Below, piece after piece: positions 25,020 through 32,842 of a DNA stretch of 64,000 nt (positions are counted from its first letter, which is position 1; the number at the start of each line of letters is the position of its first letter). A program made the translations under genes and the position numbers. The stretch is from Roseivirga echinicomitans (lineage in GTDB: Bacteria > Bacteroidota > Bacteroidia > Cytophagales > Cyclobacteriaceae): contig NZ_LRDB01000001.1 in assembly GCF_001592935.1 (NCBI RefSeq), forward strand, positions 372,001 through 436,000, read 5' to 3'. Under the pieces are notes generated by a model. It did not search any database. It saw only the letters and a program-made list of their open reading frames with translations, and was not told the origin of the DNA.

Positions 25020-26188
25020 TTCTCTTTGTATAAGATTAATATTGGATTTAAATCTTCGTTTAAAACTTGGTGGGCTGTTTTCAAGAACTCAATATCATTC
25101 AAACCATTGATGATTTTTTGCTCTTGTGTTTCAAGCCATTCACTGGTAAGAACTGAGACGAAATACCCATTTGAATAGTTGTTAGGGGCTACAATATCTA
25201 TTTTGATTTTGGAGTCTATTATGTTTTTACTCATGAATTTGATTTTGTCATCTTTCAAATAAACCCATCGAAAATTCATATCGTACAGAATTACAAAGGA
25301 CTGAGACTTGGGTGTTAAGAAATTAAAGAAAGGGCCTACGTGAATTTCTGAATTCCTTGACAATAGTTCTTCTGGAGACGGTTGAAAATGAGATTTATTT
25401 AAGTCATTGGGTATAGAAGGGCGCGATGGGAACCCAATATTCACGCCTGTTAACTCTCCATTGCTCAATATATAAAGTGAGTCATTTCTAAACCCATTGC
25501 TATAAATTAACGATGAACCATCTCGTCCAAAAGGCCTGTCTAATCCAATCAAGTTTTCTGTAACTCCAGATTTAACCTCACCCTCATATGGCAAGTAGCC
25601 TCCCATTATATTTCCTTCCTTATCTGTCGTGATTATCTCATACTTATCGGTTCCGTTCAAAAGTGGATTTAACCTGTTGCTCTTGTGAAAATAGAACATT
25701 TCATTGTCATATTCAAAGGAAGATCCACCTCTGAACTGCAAAGGTATGTATGAGACAAAAGAGAAGTCTTCTAGATTATAGAATAAAAGCCGATCACTTT
25801 TGTTGTCCAGAATTGCCAAACGGTTGTCGATTAGCTGAAAATCGGCAATTCTTTGATATTCTGACGGCCCAAAACCTTGTTCGTTCAATCTTCTGAGAAA
25901 CTTTCCTTTTTTAGAAAATTCCGTAATTTCATCACCTGACTCAACAAGTATAGAGGTGTCCAAAACGACTATTCGGCCTACGTTGTTAATGATACTTTCC
26001 TCATGATTTTCTAGCGTTACATAAGTAATATCTTTAAAGAAATTACGCAATTCAACATCCCTGAACTCTTTGTAGTCTATAACTAAGCTGTCTGATTTTA
26101 CTGACTTATCGCCTCCACAGGAAGAAGTACCTGATACTGCTAAAAGCAGTATCAGGTACTGAAATGGTAAAACCTTATCCTTTTTCAT
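25016..26188 (-). CDS. Six-bladed beta-propeller lipoprotein
   Basis: A 390-residue lipoprotein (signal helix, then SGTSSCGGDK with the lipobox Cys near 24). It belongs to the Bacteroidota 6-bladed beta-propeller group. Blade signatures include ITYVTLENHEES, GRIVVLDTSILVESG, KFLRRLNEQGFGPSEY, FQLIDNRLAILDNKSDRL and NEMFYFH. In other Bacteroidota such propellers are encoded right beside small NVEALA-type secreted peptides, as here. It starts 3 bp after the peptide stop. Its signal-peptide codons contain a perfect 16-bp hairpin. Binding or surface display of the peptide is a guess. Confidence 0.85.
   Translation of the reverse strand: MKKDKVLPFQYLILLLAVSGTSSCGGDKSVKSDSLVIDYKEFRDVELRNFFKDITYVTLENHEESIINNVGRIVVLDTSILVESGDEITEFSKKGKFLRRLNEQGFGPSEYQRIADFQLIDNRLAILDNKSDRLLFYNLEDFSFVSYIPLQFRGGSSFEYDNEMFYFHKSNRLNPLLNGTDKYEIITTDKEGNIMGGYLPYEGEVKSGVTENLIGLDRPFGRDGSSLIYSNGFRNDSLYILSNGELTGVNIGFPSRPSIPNDLNKSHFQPSPEELLSRNSEIHVGPFFNFLTPKSQSFVILYDMNFRWVYLKDDKIKFMSKNIIDSKIKIDIVAPNNYSNGYFVSVLTSEWLETQEQKIINGLNDIEFLKTAHQVLNEDLNPILILYKEK
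26126..26160 (-). promoter_or_regulatory. Perfect 16-bp hairpin inside the propeller gene's signal-peptide codons
   Basis: Arms 26126-26141 and 26145-26160 are exact reverse complements with a 3-base loop, so the mRNA would form AGUACCUGAUACUGCU paired with its complement. It begins 28 nt into the propeller frame, just after the peptide gene. No U-run follows. It may hold down translation or transcription of the propeller relative to the peptide, or protect the peptide mRNA's 3' end. Confidence 0.7.
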
Positions 26189-26191
26189 AGT

Positions 26192-26446
26192 CTAAAGTAC
26201 TCCTCCATTAGGGATGCAAACCGCGGTGTTTGGCCCGCAACAGGCATATGTGTCTCCCGTACAAGTTACACTTGGACCTGTTTGGTCAATAATGGGTATT
26301 CCCAATATGGTAAGACTCCTCTCAAATTGACATTCAGAGGCACCAGGCCCTCCTGCCGCACAAGTTTCGTCAGATGCCAATGCCGCACCACTGAAAGTAA
26401 ATATAAACATCACGATAAATAAAGTACTAAATATTCTTGCTTTCAT
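26192..26446 (-). CDS. Small Cys-rich secreted peptide, NVEALA-like
   Basis: An 84-residue precursor: a long hydrophobic signal (TLFIVMFIFTFSGAALAS), then about 59 residues with six cysteines at 29, 39, 62, 69, 70 and 77. Features are CAAGGPGASECQF just after the signal and DTYACCGPNTAVC near the end. The ALAS/GGPGA--C/YACC pattern resembles the NVEALA family of small exported Bacteroidota peptides, a similarity judged from memory. Six Cys could make three disulfides after export. It is the first structural gene of the cassette, 143 bp after the HTH gene, with an AT-rich leader. A signalling, toxin or adhesion role is unknown. Confidence 0.75.
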   Translation of the reverse strand: MKARIFSTLFIVMFIFTFSGAALASDETCAAGGPGASECQFERSLTILGIPIIDQTGPSVTCTGDTYACCGPNTAVCIPNGGVL

Positions 26447-26589
26447 AATTAAATTTTTTTGTTAAAAATTAAACTCATAGCCAACCCATTGTCTAGAATT
26501 TTGAACTTGCTACTTACCTATAATATTATGAGCTAACACTGACAAAATATGACATTACTATAATTAAATTAATTACTCAATATATATTT

Positions 26590-26829
26590 TTAATACGTCT
26601 TAATTAATTTTTTAAACCCAAAAGACCATTCTACCTCATACTCATAACAGTAAGCCCGGTAATAAACTTCATAATAAACAGGTGCACCAAGTTCTTTCAT
26701 CAAGTCCAATAAACGATATAATTGTCTCTCACTAATTTCTAATTTTTCAGCACACTCCTTAGGGGTTCCAGTAGCTTTCAATCTGATTAAATTATGTAAA
26801 CGCTCTATTCTTTCTATTTGCTTTTCCAT
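26590..26829 (-). CDS. HTH regulator of the peptide cassette
   Basis: A 79-residue protein: MEKQIERIERLHNLIRLKATG, then GTPKECAEKLEISERQLYR as a helix-turn-helix of the DeoR/HTH_11 type, followed by LMKELGAPVYYE, a tyrosine-rich stretch and YEVEWSFGFKK. Very similar small HTH proteins stand next to short secreted peptide genes in other Cytophagales and Flavobacteria (from memory). The ATG at 26829 is preferred over one at 26850. It is probably the transcriptional regulator of the peptide gene. Confidence 0.78.
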   Translation of the reverse strand: MEKQIERIERLHNLIRLKATGTPKECAEKLEISERQLYRLLDLMKELGAPVYYEVYYRAYCYEYEVEWSFGFKKLIKTY

Positions 26830-27041
26830 ACTTATCCCTATCCAGAACAACTACTTACCGTAATTTAATGGATAAAGTGCAATAATCACAGCTTATTATT
26901 GTTTTTTTGATTTTAAAGATGTTCAAAAAAGTAAATCAGACAATAAAATTGACTTTTTTTATGAAATGAGATGACAGCAGGCTAACTGAAAAGATTTAAG
27001 CGGCAATTAGGGAGTTACTCATTAACCTTGCTATTGATGGT

Positions 27042-28130
27042 TTAAACCCCCAGTACCATCGACTCCAAAGTAAGGCCGGGGCCAAAGGCTACGGAAAGAC
27101 AATGCTCGCCTTTTGTAGGCTTTTCTTCCATCAACTTTTCTAACACAAAGATTAAAGTGGCAGAAGACATGTTTCCATAATTCTGGAGCACCTCATAGGC
27201 ATGACGATTATCATTTTTGTCAAGATTCAATTCTTGTTCAATCACTTCCAAAATCCGTTTCCCTCCTGGGTGTATGGCATATCGTTGAATAGAATTTCCT
27301 CCCATTTTCGTTTTCAATTGGTCAATCATTCCAGCAATTCCCGACTCAATTAGTGTAGGTACGTAAGAAGAAAGCTTCATTTCGAAACCGAAATCGCCAA
27401 TGTCCCAAGCCATGCTCTCGCCACCATCGTTCAGAATTTGATTATGAAAAGCGACAGGCGATAAGCCTTTACTTCCTTGTTCCGAAGAAGTCATTAAAAG
27501 GGCGGCAGCTCCATCACTGAAAAGTGCATTGGCCAGTAAATTATCCTCGTCTGTTTTATTCTGAAAATGGATGGTACAAAGTTCTGTTGAAACCACCAAA
27601 ACTTTAGCCTTTGGGTCGGCTTTGCAAAAAGCATCAGCGGTACGAATACCCGTTATGGCTGCATAACAGCCCATAAAATTGATGCAAGTACGCTGAACAT
27701 CCGGTCTTAATTTTAGTCCATTGACCAAATCAATATCTAAACCAGGGGCATACATACCTGTGCAACTGATGGTGATCAAATGGGTGATTTCCTCCAGCTT
27801 TATATTCGATTTCTGAATACAGTTCTTTACTGCCTGCATAGCCAAGTCTGGCGCTGCTTCTTTATATAAAATCGATCGTTGTTGGGTCGTTGGAAAAGGA
27901 CTCAAGTCTTTACTTTTGGGATAAAAAGTCCAACCTTCCATATTCAGACTACTGTAATCCGGAATTACAGAATGACGGGTTTGAATTCCACTGGCACGGT
28001 AGAGTGCTTTCAGTCGGGTTTTATCCTTACCTTCAAACCCATGGGCTTTCGCCATGAATTCAAAGATTTCGCTTTGAGGGATTTTGTTTTCTGGAACTGC
28101 GGTGCCTATGGCTGATATGACTGATCTCAC
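27042..28130 (-). CDS. Type III polyketide synthase (chalcone/stilbene synthase family)
   Basis: A 362-residue thiolase-fold enzyme that extends an acyl-CoA starter with malonyl-CoA and cyclises it to a resorcinol, phloroglucinol or pyrone. The Cys-His-Asn triad is complete: NFMGCYAAITG near 155, YAIHPGGKR near 286 and NYGNMSSATL near 317. The start is GTG at 28130 (VRSVISAIGTAVPENK). The 3' end lies in the 147-bp direct repeat and finishes ESMVLGV, whereas the orphan end finishes ESMVLEIV, so the last codons were replaced when the cassette entered. It is divergent from the UbiA gene with a 50-bp gap. Confidence 0.95.
   Translation of the reverse strand: MRSVISAIGTAVPENKIPQSEIFEFMAKAHGFEGKDKTRLKALYRASGIQTRHSVIPDYSSLNMEGWTFYPKSKDLSPFPTTQQRSILYKEAAPDLAMQAVKNCIQKSNIKLEEITHLITISCTGMYAPGLDIDLVNGLKLRPDVQRTCINFMGCYAAITGIRTADAFCKADPKAKVLVVSTELCTIHFQNKTDEDNLLANALFSDGAAALLMTSSEQGSKGLSPVAFHNQILNDGGESMAWDIGDFGFEMKLSSYVPTLIESGIAGMIDQLKTKMGGNSIQRYAIHPGGKRILEVIEQELNLDKNDNRHAYEVLQNYGNMSSATLIFVLEKLMEEKPTKGEHCLSVAFGPGLTLESMVLGV
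27055..27201. repeat. 147-bp perfect direct repeat, right copy
   Basis: The copy inside the intact type III PKS gene; identical to 24115-24261. The last four codons and stop of the PKS lie to its left and are not shared with the other copy. Confidence 0.97.
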
Positions 28131-28180
28131 GTTCTATATTATCCTTTTTTCCGCTAAATTGTTCAGTATAACTTCCACAT

Positions 28181-29086
28181 ATGTTTAAAAAGTCGACCTG
28201 GTTACATCTAAGAATTCCGTTTAGCTACTTTCTTCTCCCTATCTATTTCTTTGGAATTTCTATTAGCCCCAACCTAAGTGAGCCCAGCCTGCTCTGGCTT
28301 TTTATCATTCTTCACCTTTTTATTTACCCTGCTAGCAATGCGTTTAACAGCTATTTTGATAAAGATGAAAAGAGCATTGGTGGCCTGAAAAGCCCACCAC
28401 CAGTAGATAAAAACCTGCTTTACATGGCTTGGCTTTTCGATATTATTGGAATTTCACTTTCCATTTGGCAGTTCAAAAACAACTGGACATTGACGCTTAT
28501 GCTACTTGTCTATATTTTGGTATCGAGAGCATACAGCCATCCTTCAATTCGATTAAAAAAGTATGCTTTCCTGAGCTGGTTCATCGCTGGCCTTTTTCAA
28601 GGCGCTTGGGTAGTTTGGATCATTTACATTGGCCTCAATAACTTCGAATTCAGTCATATTTTAAAACCTCATGTCCTTATTCCTGGGCTTATGGCCTCTG
28701 TTATTTTGTGGGGGGCTTATCCTATGACCCAAATTTATCAACATGAAGAAGATGCCAAAAGAGGTGACAAAACCCTCAGTATAAAGTTGGGAGTTAAGGG
28801 CACCTTCTTGTTCACCGCTGTCTTTTTTGTGATGGCATCGGTACTCTATTTCTTCTATTTTGAGGCCTATCATCAAGCCAAATATGGCTGGACGTTTATT
28901 CTCGCAATGACCCCTATTGTTCTCTTTTTTGTAGGCTGGTTTTTAGCGGTGCTTAAAAATGGAGACAAGGCGAATTACAAAAATACAATGTGGCTGAATT
29001 TCATTTCGGCCACCTGTTTGGGTGGATTCTTTCTATACTTTTTTCTCAACTCCACCAATATTTTAACGGCAGTAGGTCAATATTAA
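28181..29086 (+). CDS. UbiA-family prenyltransferase
   Basis: A 301-residue integral membrane protein with about nine helices. The first Asp-rich motif is NAFNSYFDKDEKSIGG near 50, the second QIYQHEEDAKRGDKTLS near 190. UbiA enzymes attach a prenyl chain to an aromatic acceptor. Beside a type III PKS, a methyltransferase and a flavoprotein, the likely acceptor is the polyketide phenol or resorcinol. Its stop overlaps the FAD gene's by 4 nt on the other strand. Confidence 0.9.
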   Translation: MFKKSTWLHLRIPFSYFLLPIYFFGISISPNLSEPSLLWLFIILHLFIYPASNAFNSYFDKDEKSIGGLKSPPPVDKNLLYMAWLFDIIGISLSIWQFKNNWTLTLMLLVYILVSRAYSHPSIRLKKYAFLSWFIAGLFQGAWVVWIIYIGLNNFEFSHILKPHVLIPGLMASVILWGAYPMTQIYQHEEDAKRGDKTLSIKLGVKGTFLFTAVFFVMASVLYFFYFEAYHQAKYGWTFILAMTPIVLFFVGWFLAVLKNGDKANYKNTMWLNFISATCLGGFFLYFFLNSTNILTAVGQY

Positions 29087-30198
29087 AACGGCTTTCCGTG
29101 TGTGTTTTTCATAATCTGATTCGCTAGCGCAGGGGAGTTTCTCATTACTGAAAGCGCTACATTACTGCTCCATTTTGAACCAAAAAAGGACTGGGTTTTT
29201 CTTCCCACCCAAAGCCGCCTTTTAAAAGTCGCATTCCACTTCTCACTGTAGGCACTTTCCAGCCTTTTTCTATCCCATTGTTCTGAACTGGCATGGTCAG
29301 CAATGGCATCAGAGAGGATTTTAGCGGAGTGAATAGCCATGGCCATTCCATTGCCGCACAAAGGAGTAATCAGGCCAGCAGTGTCTCCAGACATCAGAAT
29401 GTGATTTTCAATCAGTTTTTTGGGACGAAAAGAAAAGGCATTGATCACCACGGGCTTTTCGTGCACAAATTCAGCATTATCAAAAATGGACTTTAGAAAT
29501 GGATTGGCTTTAAGCACTTTCTCTTCCATTTCTTCTACAGAACCTGCTCTTTTCAAATCTTCTCTTCTGCCTAAATAACAGAGGTTAAATTGATCGTTTT
29601 CAATGGCCACGATTCCGCAATATCCCCCTTCGAAATTATGTAAGGCCACCAAGTCTCTAGGGAAGTCTGTTTTGATGTGGTGTTTTACACCAATAAATGG
29701 CGCTTCAAACTTCAAATGATTCCGCTCAAGTTTTTTATCCAGCACGCCATTCTTACCATAGGCGCCAATCACTAAATCGGCATGATAAACTTCACCTGAA
29801 ATAGACTTAAGTTCAAATTGATTTTCGATGAATTCTACTTCGCTTATCGATGTGTTTTCTATAACCTGAGCACCAGATTCTCTTGCCTTGTTTGCCAAAA
29901 AATCATCGAGCACATAACGGCTAATACCAAAACCGCCTAAGTCAAGTGGCATTGTTAAGGACTGACCCGACAAAGCACTCATTTGAAACCTCGAGATTTG
30001 TGGAAAATCATCGTTTTTAGGCATTAAATCCTCCCTTTTCATGAAGTCTAACACTTCATTTGAAAGGTATTCGCCACAAACTTTATGGAAGGGATACTGC
30101 TTTTTTTCAAAGAGCAAAACCTCGAAAGTCAAACGAGAAAGTCGTGCAGCAGTCACTAAACCTGCTAAACCGCCACCAATTATTGCTATTTTTTTCAA
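29083..30198 (-). CDS. FAD-dependent oxidoreductase (geranylgeranyl-reductase/PHBH-like)
   Basis: A 371-residue flavoprotein: dinucleotide-binding IAIIGGGLAGLVTAARL at the N-terminus, FHKVCGEYLSNEVLDF near 45, and the second FAD motif ILMSGDTAGLITPLCGNGMA near 268-287. This combination is typical of the geranylgeranyl reductase and monooxygenase group. Within the PKS-UbiA locus it would either hydroxylate the aromatic ring or reduce a prenyl chain. Confidence 0.88.
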   Translation of the reverse strand: MKKIAIIGGGLAGLVTAARLSRLTFEVLLFEKKQYPFHKVCGEYLSNEVLDFMKREDLMPKNDDFPQISRFQMSALSGQSLTMPLDLGGFGISRYVLDDFLANKARESGAQVIENTSISEVEFIENQFELKSISGEVYHADLVIGAYGKNGVLDKKLERNHLKFEAPFIGVKHHIKTDFPRDLVALHNFEGGYCGIVAIENDQFNLCYLGRREDLKRAGSVEEMEEKVLKANPFLKSIFDNAEFVHEKPVVINAFSFRPKKLIENHILMSGDTAGLITPLCGNGMAMAIHSAKILSDAIADHASSEQWDRKRLESAYSEKWNATFKRRLWVGRKTQSFFGSKWSSNVALSVMRNSPALANQIMKNTHGKPF

Positions 30199-30260
30199 TT
30201 TTACATTCCCCTTTTATAATTCTAAAGTGCCTTTCAAGTAATATAGGCTGAACCGTATAA

Positions 30261-30279
30261 CTTAAGCAATTAGCTTAAG
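30261..30279. promoter_or_regulatory. Palindrome upstream of the DUF5117 protease gene
   Basis: CTTAAGC and GCTTAAG face each other across five bases (30261-30267, 30273-30279), 25 bp before the start codon at 30305. The size fits a dimeric repressor site, but no regulator is identified. Confidence 0.35.
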
Positions 30280-30304
30280 CGACAATTATTAAACCACTAA
30301 AGGA

Positions 30305-32785
30305 ATGAAAAAGATTAAAACGATTGCACAAAGGCCATTATTGGTTGCTGTGGCCGTCTTATTTTTGCTCACAGGGTTCGCAGATAACTCTTATGGGCAA
30401 ACTAGGAAGGAAAAAAGAGAAGCTGCTGAAAAAGCGGCCGCAGCTGCTGCTGCACCAAAACAAGACCCTAAGCCTAAAGTTAAAAAAGGCGAACCAAAGC
30501 CTTATAATGAGGTAATTACAAAAGATGCCGTTTCAGACGAAGGTCTTTTCCAAGTTCACAAAGTCGAAGACAAGTACTTTTTTGAGATCCCTAATGATCT
30601 TTTAGGAAGAGATATGCTTATGGTCTCAAGAATTGCTAAAACTGCTTCAGGCATTGGTTTTGGTGGTGGAAAAACAAGCACGTTAATGCTAAGATGGGAA
30701 CGTTATGAGAATAAAATTCTTCTCAAAATTATCTCAACTCAAGTAACAGCTGATGATTCTCTTCCAATTAGCGAAGCGGTTAAAAACTCAAATTTAGACC
30801 CAATCTTGGCGTCTTTCCAAGTTGAAGCTTTGTCTAAGGATGGTAATGGAGTAGTGATTGATGCTTCGTCATTATTGACTAGTGACATTAAGCCTCTTGG
30901 CATGCCTCAGCGTTCAAGAACACAATACAAAGTTTCAAGAATGGATAATGATCGCTCTTATGTGACTAGAGTGAGCAGCTACCCAGAAAACATTGAGCTT
31001 AGACACGTTAAAACTTATTTAGCGAGTGCCTCCCCTTCTTCTAGAGAGGATGGAGCCATCACAATAGAAATGAGTAACTCAATGATTCTTTTGCCAGAAG
31101 TACCAATGCAAAGAAGGCTTTATGACGAAAGAGTTGGTTGGTTTGCCAGAGGAACAACTGACTATGGCTTAGACGTTCAGCAGTCTAAAGATGTTAGATA
31201 TTTGGACAGATGGAGACTTGAAGTAAGAGATGAGGACTTGGCTAAATTCCGTAGAGGAGAGTTGGTTGTGCCTAAAAAACAAATCGTTTATTACATTGAT
31301 AGAGCTACGCCTACAAAATGGGCACAAGCAATTAAAGATGGCATTGAAGATTGGCAAGTTGCTTTTGAAGCCGCAGGTTTCAAAGATGCTATTATTGCTA
31401 AAACACCTCCTACTCCAGAAGAAGATCCAGATTGGAGCCCTGAAGATGTTAGATACTCAGTTGTTAGATATTTGGCTTCTCCAATTCCAAACGCAAACGG
31501 ACCTCACGTAAGTGATCCACGTTCTGGTGAAATTTTAGAAAGTGATATCAACTGGTACCACAACGTTATGACTTTATTGAGAAGATGGTTCTTTGTTCAG
31601 ACATCTGCAATCAATCCTCAAGCACAAAGCCCAGAATTTGACGATGAAGTAATGTCTCGTTTGATTCGCTTTGTATCTTCTCATGAAGTAGGCCATACTT
31701 TAGGTTTACCACATAACTTCGGTTCAAGTAATGCTTATCCTGTAGATTCTTTGAGATCTGCGGAGTTCACTAAGCGAATGGGTACGGCTCCATCTCTAAT
31801 GGATTATGCTCGTTTCAATTACATAGCACAACCGGAAGATAAAGGAGTTGCTTTAATGCCAGAAGTGGGAGTGTATGATAAATACTCAATCGCATGGGGT
31901 TATAGACCAATTTTAGATGCAAATAGCCCAGAGGCTGAGTTACCAACTTTAAGAAAGTGGATTGAAGACAAAAATAGCGACCCACTTTATAGATACGGAC
32001 GTCAAGGTAATAGCAATGATTACACTGCTCAAAGTGAAGACTTAGGTGATGACGCTATGAAAGCGAGTGATTACGGGATCAAAAACCTGAAAATAATCAT
32101 GAACAACCTTAAAAAATGGACTTATGTACAAGGTTCTGATTATACCGAATTGGAAGAAATGTACGGAGAGGTTCAGTCTCAGTTCAACCGTTACATGGGT
32201 CATGTAGGACGTTATGTTGGTGGTGTAAAAGAAGATTACAAAACAGTTGACCAAGAAGGTGCTGTTTATACTCATGCTCCAAAAGCCAAACAAAAAGAAG
32301 CTGTTAAGTTCTTAAACGATCAATTGTTCAATACTCCAAAATGGATCCTTGACAATGAAATTTTGAACAGACTTCAAGATGATGGTGCTGTTACTGCCAT
32401 GAAATCTATGCAAGTGAGAACTTTAAACTCTGTTTTAGAGCCAAGAAAACTTGGTAGAGTTATTGAAAACGAAGCTTTAAACGGAAACGCTGCTTACGGA
32501 ATGCTTGAATTATTCAGCGATGTAAGAAACGGTATTTGGTCTGAATTGTCAGCTGGTAAGACAATTGATACGTACAGAAGAAACTTGCAAAGTGGCTATA
32601 TCGACAGAATGGCAACATTAATGAACGATGCTACTCAATCTGATATTTCATCAGTAGCAAGAGCTGAGCTGAAAACTTTACAGTCTAGAATTAAAGCTGC
32701 TATTCCAAGAACTTCTGATAGAATGTCTAAAATACATTTAGAAGATGCATTGGAAAAAGTGAATACTATTCTTGATCCAAAGTAA
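30305..32785 (+). CDS. Secreted zinc metalloprotease of the DUF5117/DUF5118 family
   Basis: An 826-residue exported protein: signal peptide (VAVLFLLTGFADNSYGQ), a Lys/Ala-rich linker, the DUF5118 region with DLLGRDMLMVSRIAKT near 100, the DUF5117 region, then the zinc site SSHEVGHTLGLPHNFGSS near 458-475, a gluzincin/metzincin-like HExxHxxGxxH. DUF4953-type sequence follows (SLMDYARFNYIAQPED). Codon use is strongly biased, which suggests high expression. It probably degrades or processes proteins in the periplasm or outside the cell. It is monocistronic and ends at a strong terminator. Confidence 0.9.
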   Translation: MKKIKTIAQRPLLVAVAVLFLLTGFADNSYGQTRKEKREAAEKAAAAAAAPKQDPKPKVKKGEPKPYNEVITKDAVSDEGLFQVHKVEDKYFFEIPNDLLGRDMLMVSRIAKTASGIGFGGGKTSTLMLRWERYENKILLKIISTQVTADDSLPISEAVKNSNLDPILASFQVEALSKDGNGVVIDASSLLTSDIKPLGMPQRSRTQYKVSRMDNDRSYVTRVSSYPENIELRHVKTYLASASPSSREDGAITIEMSNSMILLPEVPMQRRLYDERVGWFARGTTDYGLDVQQSKDVRYLDRWRLEVRDEDLAKFRRGELVVPKKQIVYYIDRATPTKWAQAIKDGIEDWQVAFEAAGFKDAIIAKTPPTPEEDPDWSPEDVRYSVVRYLASPIPNANGPHVSDPRSGEILESDINWYHNVMTLLRRWFFVQTSAINPQAQSPEFDDEVMSRLIRFVSSHEVGHTLGLPHNFGSSNAYPVDSLRSAEFTKRMGTAPSLMDYARFNYIAQPEDKGVALMPEVGVYDKYSIAWGYRPILDANSPEAELPTLRKWIEDKNSDPLYRYGRQGNSNDYTAQSEDLGDDAMKASDYGIKNLKIIMNNLKKWTYVQGSDYTELEEMYGEVQSQFNRYMGHVGRYVGGVKEDYKTVDQEGAVYTHAPKAKQKEAVKFLNDQLFNTPKWILDNEILNRLQDDGAVTAMKSMQVRTLNSVLEPRKLGRVIENEALNGNAAYGMLELFSDVRNGIWSELSAGKTIDTYRRNLQSGYIDRMATLMNDATQSDISSVARAELKTLQSRIKAAIPRTSDRMSKIHLEDALEKVNTILDPK

Positions 32786-32807
32786 CTCAAGAAAAATAAC
32801 TGATGTG

Positions 32808-32842
32808 AATAGGGCTGCCTTTTGGTAGCCCTATTTTTTTTT
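32808..32842. terminator. Terminator after the DUF5117 protease gene
   Basis: A 12-bp stem (32808-32819 with 32824-32835, one G-T pair), a TTTT loop and a following run of Ts. It lies between convergent genes; the last Ts touch the stop of the minus-strand protease gene, so it probably works both ways. Confidence 0.85.

Noticed and set aside
24285-26829. Integrative element with its own integrase
   Set aside because: The 147-bp repeats look att-like, but none of the enclosed genes resembles a recombinase or transposase; entry by homologous crossover fits better.
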